A stretch of 64,000 nt of DNA from Yoonia maritima (GCF_003003285.1 NZ_PVTP01000001.1:124001-188000); one strand, 5' to 3'; positions 11,167 through 20,128 are shown, counted from the first letter of the stretch. Numbers and translations are program-made. The notes: generated by a model from the sequence alone, not told the origin.

Positions 11167-12125
11167 CCGGTCGACGCGCGGCGCAATAAGTTGGCGACAT
11201 CAAGCTTTGGCACAAGGTTGCCTTGAATTTCATAGCCTTGGTGATTGCGTGGCGTATGATTTTGCAACGCACCGTTTTGTGCAAGGGCGCTTCGGCTTCG
11301 TTGGTCGATCAGATGAGACTCTGCTGCGATGCCTTCGGCAAAGATGATATAATGTTCGTCAAAAACAAGTTGAAAATAATCAACAAACCCACCCTTGCGG
11401 CGAATCACAGTTGTGTTGTCGATAAGGTGACGCGCTTTGATCAGGACCTCTGCGCGTCCTGCGCCAAGGTAGTCTTCGCGTTGATATACCAATAATCTAT
11501 GATCGGGGCGCAACACCAAATCGTTTTCGTTGTGCAGCGCGCCTTTGGTGATGACGACAGGCGCAAAGCGACCGGTGGCGCGCAACGTGCATTGGCCAAC
11601 CATTTTAATCGGCTGCCGTCCGCTGTCGCGTGTCAGTATTTGATCTCCGGCTACAAGACTTTCAATCGGGCGCATTTCACCGCTGCCCATTGTGATCAAT
11701 GTACCGTGTGCAAACGATCCGCCAGCTGCTTGCGCAAACCGGGTGGTCGCGGAATGCCGTTCGATGCCGATGAGCCTGTAATCTGTCCCAAGCACAAATT
11801 CACCCAGCGGGAGGATGTAGATTGCCTTTGCAATGTCATCCGAAACCTCGACTAAAACGAGCGCTTCTTGCGTACCCCCGTCCGGGGCAATCATCGTTAG
11901 GCAAGAATCGATATGCACCAAATTATGTGCGCCATGTGCACGGCGCAGCGACTCGCCGTTATCAAGGAGTGATAAATCGGAGCTGCGTGCATGCGGATGT
12001 AGCCGGTAGATATCATCCATCACCAAGTCGTCGGCAAATGATATTGTATCACCGATGCGTACGCCTTCGGTTGCCGTAAAATCTTCGGCCATATAGATAT
12101 CAACGCTAAGTGCATGGTCCGTCAT
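11163..12125 (-). CDS. Hint (Hedgehog/intein) domain protein with Ser in place of the catalytic Cys
   Basis: A 320-residue protein. Residues 1-130 are an unrecognised N-terminal part. The Hint_2 core starts at GGSFAHGTLIT and contains RPIESLVAGDQILTRDSG, LRPDHRLLV and VFDEHYIIFAEGIAAES. In most bacterial Hint_2 proteins the core begins with Cys (CFxxGT). Here the aligned residue is Ser, which could still do an N-O acyl shift or could mark an inactive domain. The conserved His in PDHRLL is present. Rhodobacterales carry many such proteins, often tied to secreted RTX-like products, but their role is unproven. No secretion genes lie nearby. Confidence 0.8.
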   Translation of the reverse strand: MTDHALSVDIYMAEDFTATEGVRIGDTISFADDLVMDDIYRLHPHARSSDLSLLDNGESLRRAHGAHNLVHIDSCLTMIAPDGGTQEALVLVEVSDDIAKAIYILPLGEFVLGTDYRLIGIERHSATTRFAQAAGGSFAHGTLITMGSGEMRPIESLVAGDQILTRDSGRQPIKMVGQCTLRATGRFAPVVITKGALHNENDLVLRPDHRLLVYQREDYLGAGRAEVLIKARHLIDNTTVIRRKGGFVDYFQLVFDEHYIIFAEGIAAESHLIDQRSRSALAQNGALQNHTPRNHQGYEIQGNLVPKLDVANLLRRASTG

Positions 12126-12219
12126 GCTTTACTAGCTACACGCGTATGCCGGTGAATGGAATAGACCCGGCGCGACCGTAGTGCTAGGTCTTTGACAAAT
12201 CAAATTCGGAGGACATCCC

Positions 12220-12999
12220 ATGGATCTTGGCATCAAAGGTAAACGCGCGCTTGTCTGCGCTTCTTCAAAAGGTTTAGGGCGCGGTTGTGCCGAAGCGCTT
12301 GCCGAAGCTGGCGTCAATCTGGTGCTGAATGCACGTGGGGCAGAGGCGCTTGAGGCGACCGCCGCCGAGATTCGTAGTAAATATGACGTGTCGGTCACGA
12401 CTGTTGCCGCTGACGTGTCTACCGAAGACGGGCGCGCTGCGCTTTTGGCAGCAGCGGGTGATGTTGATATCTTGGTTAATAATGCTGGTGGGCCGCCTCC
12501 GGGGGTATGGTCTGACTGGGATCGCGACGATTTTATTGCAGCATTGGATGCGAACATGCTTGCGCCAATTGCGCTGATGAAAGCGTTGATGCCGGGCATG
12601 ATTGACCGTGGATGGGGGCGCGTTGTGAACATCACATCTGGATCGGTAAAAGCCCCGATTCCACAGTTGGGTTTGTCGAATTCGGCCCGCGCGGGTTTGA
12701 CCGGCTATGTTGCTGGCACATCGCGTCAGGTTGCGCAGCATGGCGTTAACATCAACAACCTGCTGCCGGGCATTCATGCCACCGATCGCGCCGCGAGCCT
12801 AGATGCGGGCGTATCAAAGGCGCAAGGTATCGATATCGCTACCGCAAAGGCGCAGCGCGAGGCAACGATCCCTGCGCGCCGTTACGGTACTGCAGCCGAA
12901 TTCGGCGCGGCTTGTGCGTTTTTGTGTTCGCAGCATGCTGGGTTTATTGTTGGTCAGAACCTTGTCGTCGATGGTGGCGCGATCAACGCGACGATCTGA
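12220..12999 (+). CDS. SDR-family oxidoreductase with altered catalytic motif
   Basis: A 259-residue short-chain dehydrogenase/reductase with a Rossmann fold: nucleotide-binding segment ASSKGLGRG (14-22), NNAGG, then NITSGS. At the position of the usual YxxxK catalytic pair the sequence reads LSNSARAGL, so both Tyr and Lys appear replaced (Ser/Arg by eye). A known sub-branch of FabG-like SDRs has this pattern. The start is supported by cggaggaca, a strong Shine-Dalgarno. Its TGA overlaps the ATG of the alkC-like gene by one base, so the two are co-translated. The substrate is unknown. Confidence 0.85.
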   Translation: MDLGIKGKRALVCASSKGLGRGCAEALAEAGVNLVLNARGAEALEATAAEIRSKYDVSVTTVAADVSTEDGRAALLAAAGDVDILVNNAGGPPPGVWSDWDRDDFIAALDANMLAPIALMKALMPGMIDRGWGRVVNITSGSVKAPIPQLGLSNSARAGLTGYVAGTSRQVAQHGVNINNLLPGIHATDRAASLDAGVSKAQGIDIATAKAQREATIPARRYGTAAEFGAACAFLCSQHAGFIVGQNLVVDGGAINATI

Positions 13000-14126
13000 T
13001 GGCGCAGGGCTTCAGCCTAAAAGACCAACTGTTCAATACCGATACTGTTGGACGACTTGGTGATCACTTTGAAAAGGCGGGCGTCTTTGATGCCGCCCCC
13101 TTTGTGACGGATGTGATGGCGCAAATCGCCCCGCTAGAGCTGAAGGCACGCATCAATATGATGGCTGACGTATTGGCGGGGTATTTACCGGCCGATTTTA
13201 ATGCGGCGTCAGACGCGATTTTAGCTGCGTTGCCACCGGCATTAGATCCAACAAAATCGGACGATGATTTCGGCCATTTTATCTATGCACCGTTAGGGGT
13301 GTATGTCGAAACACGTGGTATTGAAAACCATCACGAGCGAAGCCTCTATTTACTTGAGCAAATCACGCAGCGGTTTTCGATGGAGTTTTCAATTCGGGCG
13401 TTTTTAAACAATCATGAAGCCGCGACGCTTGAGCGGATGCAGGATTGGATTAGTCACGATAGTTATCATGTTCGGCGTTTAGTGTCCGAAGGAACAAGGC
13501 CAAAGCTGCCGTGGGGGCAGGGCATCGGGCTTACCTATGATCAGACTTTGCCGCTTTTGGATCAGCTTTACAGCGATAGCACCCGGTTTGTGACACGATC
13601 GGTGGCAAACCATTTGAATGACATTACAAAAAAAGACGGTGCTTTGGTGGTTGATCGTCTAGACGCATGGCAAGCGGCACGTGGGCAGGTAAAGTCCGAG
13701 CTTGATTGGATACGCAAACACGCGTTGCGTGGATTGATCAAGTCAGGTGACCCCGCAGCTATGGTGCATCTTGGATATTCGCCAAATGCAAAAGTGACGG
13801 TGTCTGATTTTTCTATTGTACCTAGAGTTGTGACTGTCGGCGACACTGTTGACGTTTCACTTAATATAACTGCCGAAGAGAACACGCCGTTGATCGTCGA
13901 CTATGTGATCGATTTTGTAAAATCGAATGGCAAGACAGCGCCAAAGGTTTTTAAGCTCAAGCAGTTGGAAGTCAAAGCGGGGCAGACCGTATCGATCTCC
14001 AAGAAACACAAGTTCAAAGGGGATGCGACGACGTTCCGTCTTTATCCCGGTGCGCATCGCATTCACTGTCAAGTAAACGGGCGTGTTGTGCAAAGCCTTG
14101 ATTTCGATCTGCGAAGCTTGCCCTAA
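12999..14126 (+). CDS. AlkC-type DNA alkylation repair glycosylase
   Basis: A 375-residue protein. Residues 1 to about 265 form helical HEAT-like repeats with the stretch SHDSYHVRRLVSEGTRPKLPW, characteristic of DNA alkylation repair glycosylases of the AlkC/AlkD superfamily, which excise 3-methylated bases. Residues 270-375 form a separate beta-rich Ig-like domain (KVTVSDFSIVPRVVTVGDTV onward). This matches AlkC, whose C-terminal Ig-like domain contacts DNA, and not the shorter AlkD. The chosen ATG overlaps the SDR stop as TGATG. An upstream extension into the SDR gene gives only frame-shadow sequence. Confidence 0.85.
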   Translation: MAQGFSLKDQLFNTDTVGRLGDHFEKAGVFDAAPFVTDVMAQIAPLELKARINMMADVLAGYLPADFNAASDAILAALPPALDPTKSDDDFGHFIYAPLGVYVETRGIENHHERSLYLLEQITQRFSMEFSIRAFLNNHEAATLERMQDWISHDSYHVRRLVSEGTRPKLPWGQGIGLTYDQTLPLLDQLYSDSTRFVTRSVANHLNDITKKDGALVVDRLDAWQAARGQVKSELDWIRKHALRGLIKSGDPAAMVHLGYSPNAKVTVSDFSIVPRVVTVGDTVDVSLNITAEENTPLIVDYVIDFVKSNGKTAPKVFKLKQLEVKAGQTVSISKKHKFKGDATTFRLYPGAHRIHCQVNGRVVQSLDFDLRSLP

Positions 14127-14187
14127 CACGCATCGCTTGTTAGGTGCGGAAAATCCAAATGTTTCAGTCAGGGATAACCCCCCTTCC

Positions 14188-15261
14188 ATGCAAGCCCCCC
14201 GCCTAGAGATCAAAAATATTGTCAAATCATTTGGCGGCCGTCGGGTTGTTGATGATGTAAGTCTTCATGTAATGCCGGGCCAGGTGACCTGTCTTTTGGG
14301 GCCGTCTGGTTGCGGCAAATCAACGACGCTCCGCATTATCGCGGGCGTCGAAATGCAAGATACTGGCACGATCCATGTTGATGGGCAGTTAGTGTGCGAC
14401 ACGATTCACCGGGTGCCACCCGAAGGGCGGTCAATCGGATTAATGTTCCAAGATTTTGCTCTGTTCCCTCATTTGAGCGTGGGGCAAAATGTCGCTTTCG
14501 GTCTTAAGAAGGGCCGTGACGTTGGTGCCCGCGTGCAAGAGCTTTTGAACAAAGTGGGCATGTCGCGCTACATTGATGACTACCCGCATCAGTTGTCTGG
14601 CGGTGAGCAGCAGCGTGTCGCGTTAGCGCGCGCATTGGCACCGCGTCCCCGGATTATGTTGATGGATGAACCGTTTTCAGGTTTGGATGACCGCCTGCGC
14701 GACGATATCCGTGATGAAACGCTCGAAGTGTTAAAAGGTGAAGGTACCGCCGTTCTGCTCGTTACACATGAACCCGGAGAAGCGATGCGCATGGCTGATG
14801 AAATCGCGCTTATGCGGGACGGTGAAATTGTTCAGCAGGGTGCGCCGTATAATATCTACAACACGCCAGTAGATTTAAAGTCTGCCTCATTCTTTAGTGA
14901 TATCAATGTTATAAGGGGTGAAGTTAAGGGCGCTTTGACTGAAACACCTTTCGGCCAGTTTCTTGCGCCGGGTGTGCCCGATGGTACGGCTGTTGATATT
15001 GTTATCCGCCCCCAACACTTAAAAATTGACTTTGACCGCGGTGGGCGTGGACCCAACCCAACCTCGGTTGATGGCACGGCTGCGCGCTGCGTGGTCGAAC
15101 GCGCACGGTTTATTGGTGCATCGAGCCTTGTTGAGTTTCGAATGGATCATGATGGCTCTGTGCTGAAAGCGACCGTTCCATCTGTGTTTTTGCCAAAGCC
15201 GGGTACCCCCCTTTGGTTGATGATCCGGCGCGATCGATGTTTCGTGTTTCCGGTTGGGTGA
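14188..15261 (+). CDS. ABC transporter ATP-binding protein, FbpC/PotA type
   Basis: A 357-residue import ATPase: Walker A GPSGCGKST, Q-loop LMFQDFALFPH, signature LSGGEQQR, Walker B IMLMDEPFSG and switch His in LLVTHEPGEA. A TOBE-like regulatory domain follows from about residue 240. The type is typical of iron(III), spermidine or thiosulfate uptake systems. No permease or binding protein lies near it; the flanks are alkC and a hydrolase. It therefore works with components encoded elsewhere or is a remnant. The ATG at 14188 was chosen because it precedes the family start PRLEIKNIVKSFGG. Confidence 0.88.
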   Translation: MQAPRLEIKNIVKSFGGRRVVDDVSLHVMPGQVTCLLGPSGCGKSTTLRIIAGVEMQDTGTIHVDGQLVCDTIHRVPPEGRSIGLMFQDFALFPHLSVGQNVAFGLKKGRDVGARVQELLNKVGMSRYIDDYPHQLSGGEQQRVALARALAPRPRIMLMDEPFSGLDDRLRDDIRDETLEVLKGEGTAVLLVTHEPGEAMRMADEIALMRDGEIVQQGAPYNIYNTPVDLKSASFFSDINVIRGEVKGALTETPFGQFLAPGVPDGTAVDIVIRPQHLKIDFDRGGRGPNPTSVDGTAARCVVERARFIGASSLVEFRMDHDGSVLKATVPSVFLPKPGTPLWLMIRRDRCFVFPVG

Positions 15262-15380
15262 ACGATAGCTACATAGATAGTCGGAGTGGTTCAGGCATAG
15301 CCAATTTTACCGCGTCATTATATGTGATAAAGGCCCATCTTAAATTAAGACTGTTGGCGTGTAGAAGGGGCTTATTTGGT

Positions 15381-16175
15381 ATGTCTAATCCGGAAATTGG
15401 GTATCAGCCCGATATTATCGAAGAGTTTCGGACCGCAAACGTTAAGGGACAGCCTACTTCACTCAATATGCACTATTTCAAGGCGAAAGGGACCGGTCCA
15501 TCGCCGGTGTTTGTTTGGCTTCACTCTGGCGGTTTTCGAACTGGACGCATCTCTCATAAAACCCATCGGATGTTAGCACGCTGGTTGACAGCGGCTAATA
15601 TTTCCGTGGTTTTTCCCGAGTATCGACTGAAATCACGTCCAAGAGATTTGACAGATGTATCGAGACAAGGTCTGGAGGCATTGGAGATCTATGCGCGTCC
15701 CGATTTTCCAGGTGGCTTTCGTGGTGCCGCAGCGATGGCCGCTTTGGAAGATGCTATCGCTTTCTTAGCGTGGCTCGAGAGTAAACGAGATGAGTACGCA
15801 TTTTCAGGGCCGATTGTGTTGGGGGGAAGTTCAGCCGGGGCGATCACTGCATTAAACGTGGTCTATCTTGCTCCGTTGCTTGAAATGACTAAGCAAGAAG
15901 TTGGAGGCGTAATATCCTGTTCTGGCGGATACGCGTATTCGCTAACGCCACCACTGGTGACCACTCCAGTGTTTGCTCTTCATAACCCGTCAGACCCAAG
16001 AGTACCCTCTCAGCCTATCATCGATCTTGCGAGTAAAAATTCGACAATAGAATTGATGTTGTCGGACCAGAACCATCATGGTTCTTGGAGCCTATCACCA
16101 AATGAAGCACGCCATAAAGCTTTTGCGCGTATGATTGGTAAAGTACGTGAATTCAGTGGTGTGAATGCGGCATAG
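15381..16175 (+). CDS. Alpha/beta hydrolase, HSL-like esterase
   Basis: A 264-residue cytoplasmic hydrolase. The oxyanion-hole segment is WLHSGGFR, close to HGGG of the hormone-sensitive-lipase group. The nucleophile elbow is GSSAG in VLGGSSAGAIT, and the likely acid and base are in HNPSDPRV and SDQNHHGSW. It probably cleaves a carboxylic ester, but the substrate is unknown. The start behind gaagggg fits the family. It is 119 bases after the ABC ATPase gene and converges on the DUF1289 gene. Confidence 0.75.
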   Translation: MSNPEIGYQPDIIEEFRTANVKGQPTSLNMHYFKAKGTGPSPVFVWLHSGGFRTGRISHKTHRMLARWLTAANISVVFPEYRLKSRPRDLTDVSRQGLEALEIYARPDFPGGFRGAAAMAALEDAIAFLAWLESKRDEYAFSGPIVLGGSSAGAITALNVVYLAPLLEMTKQEVGGVISCSGGYAYSLTPPLVTTPVFALHNPSDPRVPSQPIIDLASKNSTIELMLSDQNHHGSWSLSPNEARHKAFARMIGKVREFSGVNAA

Positions 16176-16257
16176 CCGTGTTCAGTTTTATAACAGCTAA
16201 TGAGGCTTTGCCCCTGACTAGCTGGAAGTCACTTCGAACCGGCGACCAAAATGTGAT

Positions 16258-16515
16258 TTATGTGATACGCGCTTTGCTTATTCTTGCTGCGCGTCCACCG
16301 CGTCGTTTTGTTATTTTGCCTGCGCGGCTTGGTAAATCTGTCATGATTTGGTGACGGGCTGCGGGTGTCATTTGTAACCATGATCCAATTTCGTCGATGC
16401 TCCGAAGGCAGCCAGTGCAGAGCCTGCTTTCGGGGTGAATGACGCAAATTTTAATGCAGGGGCTTTCGATTTCATTGCGTGACCAGACGCCATCAGTATC
16501 ATCTGGTCCGCTCAT
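16258..16515 (-). CDS. DUF1289 domain protein
   Basis: An 85-residue protein with the DUF1289 cysteine pattern SPCIKICVIHP..LCTGCLRSIDEIGSW (four Cys, likely a metal or Fe-S site). The C-terminal tail is very basic (GRAARISKARIT). The function of the family is unknown. Its ATG overlaps the ruvX stop as ATGA, placing it last in the ccmI-ruvX operon. Confidence 0.85.
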   Translation of the reverse strand: MSGPDDTDGVWSRNEIESPCIKICVIHPESRLCTGCLRSIDEIGSWLQMTPAARHQIMTDLPSRAGKITKRRGGRAARISKARIT

Positions 16516-16988
16516 GATGCGTTCCTTAGATTCGCGAGCCTATCCAACATGCCTTGTAGAATATATCCGGCGGCCACGTGATCAATGACCTCGCTGCGCC
16601 GTTTGCGTGATGTGTCAGCTTCCAGCAAGGCGCGTTCGGCTGCGACCGTGGATAAGCGTTCGTCCCAATAGGTGATTGGCAAATCAGTGAGGCGTTCTAA
16701 ATTGCGTGCAAACGCACGTGTTGCTTGGCAGCGCGGCCCCTCTGAGCCGTCCATATTCATTGGTAACCCTAAAACGATCCCTTTGATCTGGCGCGCCGTC
16801 GTTATCTCAAGCAGCTTTTCCGCGTCGATGCCAAATTTCTTACGTTTGATGGTTTCAAGCGGCGTGGCGACGTTCTTCATCAAGTCGGATACGGCGACAC
16901 CGATTGTGACAGTTCCCAAATCCAGCCCTGCTATCGCCCCGAAGTCGGGGATGGCTGCGGCGAATTCCTGAGGCGTCTCACAGATCAT
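16512..16988 (-). CDS. ruvX: Putative pre-16S rRNA nuclease / RuvX (YqgF)
   Basis: A 158-residue YqgF-family nuclease with an RNase H-like fold: GLDLGTVTIGVAVSD near the N terminus with the first catalytic Asp, VLGLPMNMDGSEG, YWDERLST and a late Asp in EVIDHVAAGYIL. E. coli YqgF processes the 5' end of pre-16S rRNA; an earlier proposal was Holliday junction resolution. Both ends overlap neighbouring genes by four bases (ccmI upstream, DUF1289 downstream). Confidence 0.93.
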   Translation of the reverse strand: MICETPQEFAAAIPDFGAIAGLDLGTVTIGVAVSDLMKNVATPLETIKRKKFGIDAEKLLEITTARQIKGIVLGLPMNMDGSEGPRCQATRAFARNLERLTDLPITYWDERLSTVAAERALLEADTSRKRRSEVIDHVAAGYILQGMLDRLANLRNAS

Positions 16989-18178
16989 TCTTGTATTCCT
17001 GCTTGCTCAGCTGCGTTGCGCAGCACTTCCATCGCCGCGTCGTTCGCACCAAATACATCTTGCGCCTCAACCCAGATGCCTCGGGCTGCATCCTGGTCGC
17101 CCAATACGCTATATGCTGTGATCAGTCGCGCCCAATCTGATGGTGATCCGCCTTCGTTTGCAAGCCGCGCTAATAAGCTTGCGACCATGCCTGCAATCAT
17201 GGCGTCACGATCGGCTTGTGACATGTCTTGGGCGTTTGCGATATCAGCGACAGATGGGCCGCGCACTTCGGGTAGGGTGTAATCGACACCTGCGCGGAAT
17301 GCGGCGCCTTCGATTTGAGAACGCGCTGACGCGACATGAAAATTCTGCGCGTCGCCGTTTTCAGCAATGTCACGCCACAGTCGATACGCGAAATCAGGGC
17401 GGTCGGTCTGATTATATAACGCACCAAGGTAATAACGCCCTGCGATATTCTGATCGTCGCGACCTAATATTTGGCGGATGGTTGTTTCTGCTTCGGGTGA
17501 AATCAGGCCGTTGGCTGCTGCAACTTGCAAGTCAACAAGGCGTTGTAAATCATCCGTTGATGCGTTTCCTGTGATCGAAATCAGGTGCTCTTGGGCGCGT
17601 GCCGCCGCTGCGAAATTACGCAGTTCTGCTTCGTGAAAGGCAAGGCGCGACCAAACTTCAGTGTCGTTTGGTCGTGTGGGAGCGATGACACGCAATTTTG
17701 CAATTGCATCAAGGTATTCTTGGGGCACTTCAACCGGGGCAGCTACAGGGGCTTTGGATTCAAGCTCAGCTTGTGAGGGGCGGTTTGCGCGCATTTCTTG
17801 GCTGGCCGCCAGACGTGCTTTAAGAGGTAAGTCACCATATCCTGGCGCGCCGAGGCTTGCGTAAATGCCGAACGCCGACACTGCTATCAACGCGACGCAG
17901 CTATAGATAATCATCGGGCGCGACTGCGTTGATGTTTGCGCAGGGCTTTCTGACTTGCTCGCGGCGAGCAGGCGGCGTGCGACCTCTGCGCGGGCGCGTT
18001 CGGCTTCATCAGCAGGCAACACACCACGTTCAAGATCGCGTGCGATCTCAGAAAGTTGGGCCTTATATACTGCAATATCGGGGTTTTCAGTGTTGATGGA
18101 GGGCGCACGTTTCATCGGCGCGGTCAAAACACCCGCGACACCTAAGGTTAGCAGTCCGCAAATTAGCCAAAAAATCAT
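16985..18178 (-). CDS. ccmI: Cytochrome c maturation protein CcmI
   Basis: A 397-residue membrane protein of the cytochrome c maturation system I, holding apocytochrome for haem ligation. The N terminus has a first membrane helix (MIFWLICGLLTLGVAGVL), then a Leu-zipper-like loop (AVYKAQLSEIARDLERG). A second helix lies near residue 105, and a periplasmic TPR-rich domain contains WSRLAFHEAELRN and YYLGALYNQTDRPDFA. The ATG at 18178 precedes the first helix; the longer open frame upstream is not supported. The other ccm genes found here are at 48855-51547. Confidence 0.9.
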   Translation of the reverse strand: MIFWLICGLLTLGVAGVLTAPMKRAPSINTENPDIAVYKAQLSEIARDLERGVLPADEAERARAEVARRLLAASKSESPAQTSTQSRPMIIYSCVALIAVSAFGIYASLGAPGYGDLPLKARLAASQEMRANRPSQAELESKAPVAAPVEVPQEYLDAIAKLRVIAPTRPNDTEVWSRLAFHEAELRNFAAAARAQEHLISITGNASTDDLQRLVDLQVAAANGLISPEAETTIRQILGRDDQNIAGRYYLGALYNQTDRPDFAYRLWRDIAENGDAQNFHVASARSQIEGAAFRAGVDYTLPEVRGPSVADIANAQDMSQADRDAMIAGMVASLLARLANEGGSPSDWARLITAYSVLGDQDAARGIWVEAQDVFGANDAAMEVLRNAAEQAGIQE

Positions 18179-18381
18179 TATATTCCACCGATAGCGTTCG
18201 GTCTGACATAGCGGCCAGTGGCCTTGCTGAAAAGGGGCTGCGGTGTACTGGCGACTGAGGCGAAATGCCCTATGTCGTAAAATGACGGTCAGACGCCGCA
18301 CATAGTATCCTCTTGGTTCTGCGATGCATACAGATAGAATGTAAGCCAAGGATCTGACCAAACTAGGGAATCGATGATCGC

Positions 18382-19626
18382 ATGAAACGTTATTCCGCCT
18401 TTGCCATCACCCGCGAAGCTATGCGCCAGCACACCGGTTGGGACCGGGCCTGGGCCAAGCGTGAACCCAAAAAGAAATACGATGTAATTATCGTTGGGGC
18501 AGGTGGCCATGGTCTGGCGACGGCCTATTACCTTGGTAAGAACTTTGGCATCACGAATGTTGCGATCTTGGAAAAGGGCTGGCTTGGTGGCGGGAATACC
18601 GGCCGGAATACAACGATTATTCGTTCCAATTACCTCCAAGACCCATCCGCCGCGATCTATGAAAAGTCCCGCAGCCTATATGAGACCATGTCGCAGGACC
18701 TGAACTATAACGTCATGTTCAGCCCGCGTGGCGTGATCATGCTGGCGCAAACCCAGCACGAAATTCGTGGCTATCAGCGGACAGCGCAGGCGAATGCGCT
18801 GCAGGGCGTGAAAACAGAATGGATCGGTCCGCAGCGCGTCAAAGAACTGTGCCCGATCATGAATATCGATGGACCGCGTTACCCTGTTCTAGGTGGCTTG
18901 TATCAGGAACGTGGCGGAACGGCCCGCCATGATGCGGTCGCGTGGGGCTATGCGCGTGCCTGTTCTGACATGGGCATGGATGTCATTCAGCAATGCGAAG
19001 TAACCGGCGTTCGCCAAGAAAACGGCAAGGTCGTTGGTGTCGATACCAGCAAGGGGCCGATTGATTGCGATAAACTGGGTATGGTCGTGGCGGGTCACGC
19101 CAGCGTACTTGCCGAGAAGGCCGGTTTCCGACTGCCTATGGAATCAGTCGCGCTTCAGGCGTTGGTGTCAGAGCCGATCAAACCCTGCATGGATGTCGTT
19201 GTGATGGCGAACACCGTCCACGGCTATATGTCCCAGTCCGACAAAGGTGAGATGGTTATTGGCGGCGGTACAGACGGTTATAACAACTACACGCAACGCG
19301 GGTCGTTCCACCACATAGAGGAAACCGTACGCGCTTTGGTCGAGACATTCCCAATGATATCGCGGCTTAAGATGCTGCGCCAGTGGGGGGGGATCGTCGA
19401 TGTAACGGGTGACCGCTCGCCGATTCTTTCAAAAACGCCGGTCGATGGTATCTTTGTGAACTGCGGCTGGGGCACCGGCGGGTTCAAAGCAATCCCTGGG
19501 TCGGGCTGGGCCATGGCCGAGCTGATGGCCAAGGGACAATCACCACTGACCGACGAATTCAGCATGTTCCGCTTCCGTGAAGGCAAGTTCATTGATGAAA
19601 GCGTTGCGGCCGGGGTTGCTCATTGA
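18382..19626 (+). CDS. soxB: Sarcosine oxidase subunit beta
   Basis: FAD/FMN-binding subunit of heterotetrameric sarcosine oxidase, which demethylates sarcosine to glycine with O2, passing formaldehyde to tetrahydrofolate. The 414-residue length is normal. The Rossmann motif VIIVGAGGHGLATAYYL begins near residue 35. The segment GGTARHDAVAWGY contains His183, which by position should be the covalent FMN attachment site. GGIVDVTGDRSPIL and the NCGWGTGGFK end motif are present. It opens the sox cluster. Unlike the usual soxBDA order, a small ORF and a hairpin separate it from soxD. Confidence 0.96.
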   Translation: MKRYSAFAITREAMRQHTGWDRAWAKREPKKKYDVIIVGAGGHGLATAYYLGKNFGITNVAILEKGWLGGGNTGRNTTIIRSNYLQDPSAAIYEKSRSLYETMSQDLNYNVMFSPRGVIMLAQTQHEIRGYQRTAQANALQGVKTEWIGPQRVKELCPIMNIDGPRYPVLGGLYQERGGTARHDAVAWGYARACSDMGMDVIQQCEVTGVRQENGKVVGVDTSKGPIDCDKLGMVVAGHASVLAEKAGFRLPMESVALQALVSEPIKPCMDVVVMANTVHGYMSQSDKGEMVIGGGTDGYNNYTQRGSFHHIEETVRALVETFPMISRLKMLRQWGGIVDVTGDRSPILSKTPVDGIFVNCGWGTGGFKAIPGSGWAMAELMAKGQSPLTDEFSMFRFREGKFIDESVAAGVAH

Positions 19627-19813
19627 TGACGCATAGTCCGTCAGTCATAAAAAACGGCATTCCTATGGCATCCATAAACCACGCGGCGGGTTTTGGCTTA
19701 CCTGTGGTTGCGTATTCGGCTGTGAATAGCCAAAATTTCGCGGGGAATTTCGCGTATCTTTCAATGTTCAGCGGGATCAGCAAAGTAGACGCATCACAGC
19801 AAGGAGATGCGAC

Positions 19814-20026
19814 ATGCTTGATTTTACAAAAAAACCTCGGCGCAGCCGCGGCGGTTTTTCTTTCTTCTTCGGCGTGGGCATCGCGTTTGCTGCGATGCTT
19901 GCCGTCATTTTTGCGATGGGCCAAGCCTCTGCACAGGCCGCTCCCCACGGTCCTGCGCCGATCTACCCCATCACTGTGTCTACGCTTGACGGCACGCCTG
20001 TCTCTTCAGGAGCAGGCACCTTTTAA
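19814..20026 (+). CDS. Small membrane or exported protein inside the sox cluster
   Basis: A 70-residue ORF with a basic N terminus (KKPRRSRGG), one hydrophobic helix (about 15-36) and a short polar tail. The sequence AQASAQAAP after the helix could be a signal-peptidase site, leaving a peptide of about 28 residues, or the helix could anchor the protein. AAGGAG lies seven bases before the ATG, an excellent Shine-Dalgarno, which is the main evidence that it is translated. I do not recognise a family. It lies between soxB and soxD and is followed by a terminator-like hairpin. Confidence 0.6.
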   Translation: MLDFTKKPRRSRGGFSFFFGVGIAFAAMLAVIFAMGQASAQAAPHGPAPIYPITVSTLDGTPVSSGAGTF

Positions 20027-20054
20027 CTACTCTCATACTTCTTCCCAAGTCGTG

Positions 20055-20085
20055 AAAGGCGGGCGCAGCAATGCGTTCGCCTTTT
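20055..20085 (+). terminator. Terminator-like hairpin inside the sox cluster
   Basis: AAAGGCG (20055-20061) pairs with CGCCTTT (20078-20084). An inner CGCA/TGCG stem with two G-U pairs between is capped by a GCAA tetraloop, and the stem ends in four T. It lies after the small ORF and 44 bases before soxD. It could terminate most transcripts from soxB or act as an attenuator for soxDAG. Confidence 0.5.
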
Positions 20086-20128
20086 GCTCGTGGGTTCTGC
20101 GTCCGACCCTAAATACCGAGGCTTCGCT

